Positions 60,688 to 64,000 of a DNA stretch of 64,000 bases are shown here, one piece after another (within the stretch, counting starts at the first letter, position 1; the number at the start of each line of letters is the position of its first letter). Source of the DNA: HXMU1420-13 sp965228545 (GTDB taxonomy: Bacteria; Bacteroidota; Rhodothermia; Balneolales; Balneolaceae); the NCBI GenBank assembly GCA_965228545.1, contig OZ245822.1:2356001-2420000 (forward strand), written 5' to 3'. A program made the position numbers and the translations under genes. The notes below the pieces were generated by a model, which saw nothing but the letters and a program-made list of their open reading frames with translations, ran no database searches and was not told the DNA's origin.

Positions 60688-61569
60688 TTAAAAATCACTT
60701 TTTTTTGATTTATATATGGCCTTTATGAAGCGGTTTTTACCTGCATAATCAGCCATTAATTCTGCCTGCCAATTAGGAGTGCAGAAAAGTGAGAATACCT
60801 CATCCCCAAAGCGCTCATTTATTTCAAGGTAAAGCCTGCCCTGGTCTTGAAGAGTAGATTCAGCTAATTTTTTTATGGCCGTATAAATGCGTTCGGTACT
60901 TTCACAAAATAGCGCTACCTCCGGCTCAAACTCTTTTACTTCGGCATCGAGTGTGTCACGTTCTTCGTTCAAAATGTAAGGTGGATTAGATACGAGCACA
61001 TTAACCTGGAGAGTACTTACTTCAGAAGTGGGATTGAACACATCGTTTTGGATAAAGTTTACATCAACTTTCAAATGGGCAGCATTTTTTCGAGCAATTG
61101 TTAAAGCATTAGTTGAAATATCGGTTGCAGTTACATGCCAATTAGGTTGTTGTTTCTTTAATGTGATTGGGATGCAACCTGAGCCAGTTCCAATATCCAG
61201 TACAGATAGAGTGGATGTGTTTTTGTAATCTTTTAAAACAAGCTCTACAAGCTGTTCGGTTTCAGGGCGCGGAATTAGTACGCCGGATTCAACCCTAAAG
61301 GTATATCCAAAAAAATCAGCTTCGCCAATAATATACTGCAATGGCTCGTGCACAGCCCTTCGTTTGATTAAAGGGCGAAGAGCGTCTAATTCGTCGGAAG
61401 TAAGCGGACGATCGTACATCAAGTACAAATCCAGTCGTTTTACATCAAGTACATGCGCAAGCAACCACTCTATGCTAAAGCGGCCATTGTTGATGTGTTT
61501 ACTTTCGAGGTAGCCGGTTGCCCATTCCAGCATTTTTAATACCGTCCATTCGGAGCGGGATTCGGCCAT
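60688..61569 (-). CDS. prmC: Peptide chain release factor N5-glutamine methyltransferase
   Basis: 293 aa. N-terminal helical domain, QYIIGEADFFGYTFRV, the SAM loop VLDIGTGSGCIPITL, and the catalytic NPPY in VLVSNPPYI. It methylates the GGQ Gln of release factors. It follows the 128-aa gene on the same strand by 3 bp. Confidence 0.93.
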   Translation of the reverse strand: MAESRSEWTVLKMLEWATGYLESKHINNGRFSIEWLLAHVLDVKRLDLYLMYDRPLTSDELDALRPLIKRRAVHEPLQYIIGEADFFGYTFRVESGVLIPRPETEQLVELVLKDYKNTSTLSVLDIGTGSGCIPITLKKQQPNWHVTATDISTNALTIARKNAAHLKVDVNFIQNDVFNPTSEVSTLQVNVLVSNPPYILNEERDTLDAEVKEFEPEVALFCESTERIYTAIKKLAESTLQDQGRLYLEINERFGDEVFSLFCTPNWQAELMADYAGKNRFIKAIYKSKKSDF

Positions 61570-61572
61570 AAA

Positions 61573-61959
61573 TTATTCTTCTTCTTTTGTGTCGGATACG
61601 GTTTCTTCCTGCACCGTTAAACCATAGCGTTTCGCAAAATCGAAGATAAAATCCATTACACTTTCTTCTATTTTTTGCTGTTCTGTGAGCGAGCTACCTC
61701 TAAAACCCATGCGTCCACCTGTTTTTTTCAGGATAATTTTGTTGTGCTGAGGGGTGGTTTCAAAAATGCAAGTGAGCGTAATACTCGAGTTGATTTGTTT
61801 CTCATACTCTTCGTAAACGGCTATATCCATGTTTGTATGTAGGCTCTCGAAGTTTCTGGAATGCAGGAACTTAGGAGGGTATTCAGTAAACATTTTGGTT
61901 GACATGCGCTTAAGGGTTGCGGAGGGTCCAAATACTAAATACGTTGTGTGTGAATTCAT
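61573..61959 (-). CDS. Conserved-looking hypothetical protein
   Basis: 128 aa, no signal peptide. It starts MNSHTTYLVFGPSATLKR and has an acidic tail (VSDTKEEE). A mixed alpha/beta composition with NSSITLTCIFETTPQHNKIILKK and a helical end suggests a small single domain. No family recognised. The 3-bp gap to prmC supports co-transcription. Confidence 0.55.
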   Translation of the reverse strand: MNSHTTYLVFGPSATLKRMSTKMFTEYPPKFLHSRNFESLHTNMDIAVYEEYEKQINSSITLTCIFETTPQHNKIILKKTGGRMGFRGSSLTEQQKIEESVMDFIFDFAKRYGLTVQEETVSDTKEEE

Positions 61960-62109
61960 TCCAGTGATTAACTACGTTGTTGCGTTTAATAACGATTTTT
62001 TGCTGTGCTGAAAATAACAGGTTATGCATTTAAGACAATAAGAAAATGGAGAAAATTTCGTTGTAACTTTGTTTATTCGAAATGAAAGTAACGTTTTAGT
62101 CAAACAGGC

Positions 62110-62946
62110 ATGAAATTAAGACCCACAATTACCACATTATTTATTCTGATAGCCGCGCTTTCGGCACCGGCTTCAGCACAGTATGGGGAGCCAGAAATTC
62201 AAGAGCTCATTCAACCCAAGAATTTGTATGACGAAGGATTTCGGCGTGGCTTAGGGTTCAATTTTAGCCTGAATGATTTTGGATTTGGAGTAGGGGCACA
62301 ATACCGTTTGGGAATTAGCCCGTATACCGAGGCTCTGTTCAATTTGAAAATTGCAGGCTTGCGCGACCCAAGTGAGCAAACACACATCGATATTTATTTC
62401 GGCAACCGGACCATTGCCAGTAAATATCAACGTGTAATTGCTTTTCCTACCACCGTTGGGCTTAAAAGGCGTTTATTTGCGAGTCAGATTTCGGATAATT
62501 TCCGCGTGCATACTTCCATGAGCGCGGGGCCTAGTTTTGCAGTAACACTACCATACTTTAAAGATATTAATGAAAATGGCTATCGCGAAGATGATATTTT
62601 TCGATATGGTACCTTTGGTGTTGAACCAATAAACGACATTTTTCAAGGTTGGAGCGATGCTAATTGGGAACTGGGGTGGACCGGCGAGTTTGTGCTGGGC
62701 ATCGATTTTGGTGACAATTTTGCTCGCCTGCAAACACTGCAATTTGGTTACACATTTTATTACTTCGACCAAGGACTACAAATCATGGAGCCCAATGCGC
62801 CCATTATTAATAGCAGAGGGGGAATAATTGATGAAAATGGTGATGGCTATCCTGATTTTCCAGAAGGTTTTCGTCCTGCTAACGAGCCCGTAAAATATTT
62901 CGGCTCTGCGCAAATAACTTTTATTATCGGCTGGATGTTTGATTAA
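62110..62946 (+). CDS. Outer-membrane beta-barrel protein of unknown role
   Basis: 278 aa with a signal peptide (ends PASAQ). Repeated strands rich in Gly and aromatic residues (FNFSLNDFGFGVGAQYRLG, GYTFYYFDQGL) and a final ITFIIGWMFD support a barrel. DENGDGYPDFPEG resembles a Ca2+-binding Asp-rich loop. A TAACTTTG element at 62064-62071 fits the -7 promoter consensus. No family identified. The 3' end overlaps the convergent HAD gene by 23 bp. Confidence 0.65.
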   Translation: MKLRPTITTLFILIAALSAPASAQYGEPEIQELIQPKNLYDEGFRRGLGFNFSLNDFGFGVGAQYRLGISPYTEALFNLKIAGLRDPSEQTHIDIYFGNRTIASKYQRVIAFPTTVGLKRRLFASQISDNFRVHTSMSAGPSFAVTLPYFKDINENGYREDDIFRYGTFGVEPINDIFQGWSDANWELGWTGEFVLGIDFGDNFARLQTLQFGYTFYYFDQGLQIMEPNAPIINSRGGIIDENGDGYPDFPEGFRPANEPVKYFGSAQITFIIGWMFD

Positions 62947-63631
62947 TCTCTTGTCCTACCAACTTTTGAAACCACACTTCGGGGTCTTTAAGTGAGTCGA
63001 TAATTATATCAGGGTTGTATTCGGCTAGTTCTTCGCGAAGGAATGACCCTGTAGTTATCGCTACTACTCGCATCCCGGCACTTTGGGCACACAAAATATC
63101 TCGTGGGGTATCTCCGATCACAATAAACTTTTTAGGATTGGCTTCGATGTCGTACAATTGTTCGAACTTATCCAGCGCTAACTGTGGAAGCATATTCCGA
63201 TCTTTATGAACATCGCCAAAAACGCCGATCTTGTATTCTATGTGTATGTTGGCTGCTTTAAGTTTCGTGTTGGCTGCCAATGGGAAGTTGCCGGTTAACA
63301 ACCCGGGCACAAATACAGTACTCGAGAAATAAGCAATGGCTTCATCTACAAAATGGTGCCTAATAATATGTTTAGATTGAAGCTCGGTTGCCAACCTCTC
63401 CAAATAGGCCTGCTTTAATTGCTGATATAAGGATTGATCAAATCCATGATTTTCTAAGAATGAGGAAAGAATATCATGATCAGTCCGCCCCGAAAATGAA
63501 TCAGTTTCAACTCCCGTATAATTGATGGCAAGGTCGGAAACAATGCTGCGTAAAAGTGGACGATTAAAGCTACTATCAACAGTTAATAAGGTGCCGTCGA
63601 TATCAAAAAGAATTACCCAAGGGTGTTGCAT
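62924..63631 (-). CDS. HAD-family hydrolase (phosphatase-like)
   Basis: 235 aa. Motif I FDIDGTLL with nucleophile Asp, motif II in VPGLLTGN, a Lys near HKDRNML, and motif IV IVIGDTPRDI with the acidic pair. The helical cap after motif I (RPLLRSIVSDLAI...) fits the phosphoglycolate-phosphatase-like subfamily. Substrate unknown. Confidence 0.88.
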   Translation of the reverse strand: MQHPWVILFDIDGTLLTVDSSFNRPLLRSIVSDLAINYTGVETDSFSGRTDHDILSSFLENHGFDQSLYQQLKQAYLERLATELQSKHIIRHHFVDEAIAYFSSTVFVPGLLTGNFPLAANTKLKAANIHIEYKIGVFGDVHKDRNMLPQLALDKFEQLYDIEANPKKFIVIGDTPRDILCAQSAGMRVVAITTGSFLREELAEYNPDIIIDSLKDPEVWFQKLVGQEINQTSSR

Positions 63632-64000
63632 GCTAAATAAATTGATGAATATATGAATGGTTTGAAGATACTATCGAGGATGTGATTTAAGTTAACGCGA
63701 TTGTAAAACGTAAATCCACACAATCAGACTGCCATTGAAAAATAAATTGGTGCTTTTGGTATCTGTTTTTTTTTCTCGGTTTCGAAGACACTACTGTAAG
63801 CACATTTTTCGAAAAAGAGTTCTCGGTTCGCACATTAATTAAAGATATTGATGGAGGATCATGTTCAGAAAATCACGTTTTCAAGAACAACATAGTGTAT
63901 GAGAGCTTTAATAGGCAGGTGACGAATGGGTTTTTTATTTGGAATTGAAATGATTGTAGTGTGTAAAAAGGAATGCTATCTGTTGGTGTTAACAGGTGGG
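63632..64000. other. Window end, mostly non-coding
   Basis: Apart from the broken small gene at 63735-63948 (listed separately), no further frame or RNA could be supported. Confidence 0.4.
63735..63948 (+). pseudogene. Broken small secreted protein (homopolymer frameshift)
   Basis: From TTG at 63735 the frame encodes a signal-like start (KNKLVLLVSV), then meets nine T. Removing one T lets it continue as FEDTTVSTFFEKEFSVRTLI ... VTNGFFIWN with a stop at 63946-63948, about 70 aa in total. As written the frame stops early. It could be a pseudogene, a slippage switch or a sequencing error. Confidence 0.35.

Overview
The window looks like chromosomal DNA from a free-living, probably marine member of the Bacteroidota/Balneolota-Rhodothermota side of the FCB group. 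The grounds are a CotH protein with a C-terminal NYPNPFNPS-type sorting domain, a one-piece hybrid two-component regulator, a TPP-riboswitch-controlled TonB receptor, many Cys-lipobox lipoproteins, and promoters of the TAnnTTTG type seen before tRNA-Pro, the riboswitch and the tracrRNA. The exact genus is not claimed.

Layout. 1-2.3 kb: tail of an outer-membrane barrel gene, a Rieske lipoprotein, a GIY-YIG nuclease beside tRNA-Pro(GGG) with tRNA-like fragments, and an SGNH hydrolase. 2.4-13.5 kb: mostly housekeeping metabolism and envelope (Old Yellow Enzyme, GH31 glucosidase, DUF3095, CorA, methylmalonyl-CoA epimerase, cyclophilin lipoprotein, DUF4153, AI-2E transporter). 13.5-21.4 kb: a complete type II-C CRISPR-Cas locus: tracrRNA on the minus strand, cas9-cas1-cas2 on the plus strand, then 51 repeats and 50 spacers whose crRNA strand is the minus strand. 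A VapBC-type toxin-antitoxin pair follows.

22.2-30.3 kb: a rearranged locus. Two diverged two-gene outer-membrane cassettes lie in tandem between polX and an FKBP lipoprotein gene, and are separated by a chimeric gene (FKBP 5' end fused to polX 3' end) joined at 5 bp of microhomology. 30.4-38.1 kb: an M14 metallopeptidase, a DUF559 nuclease gene bracketed by REP-like double-hairpin repeats and 22-23 bp direct repeats, and three lipoproteins of beta-propeller character with the remnant of a TPR gene between the first two.

38.1-55.7 kb: TPR lipoprotein, asparagine-synthase-like protein without the catalytic Cys, M28 peptidase, a 1362-aa hybrid two-component regulator, TPP riboswitch plus TonB receptor, CotH protein, DUF2911, amidohydrolase, Wzi-like barrel and MsrA. 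55.8-64 kb: tRNA-Leu(GAG), a Spy-like protein, TPR, DUF4834, a deoxynucleoside kinase, folK, folB and dnaA, a candidate oriC with DnaA boxes, prmC, a barrel protein and a HAD phosphatase.

The most notable points are: (1) CRISPR repeats that seem to carry their own promoter with the same element spacing as the tracrRNA promoter; (2) the DUF559/REP-like putative mobile element; (3) the polX/FKBP chimera that stacks two alleles of a surface-protein cassette.
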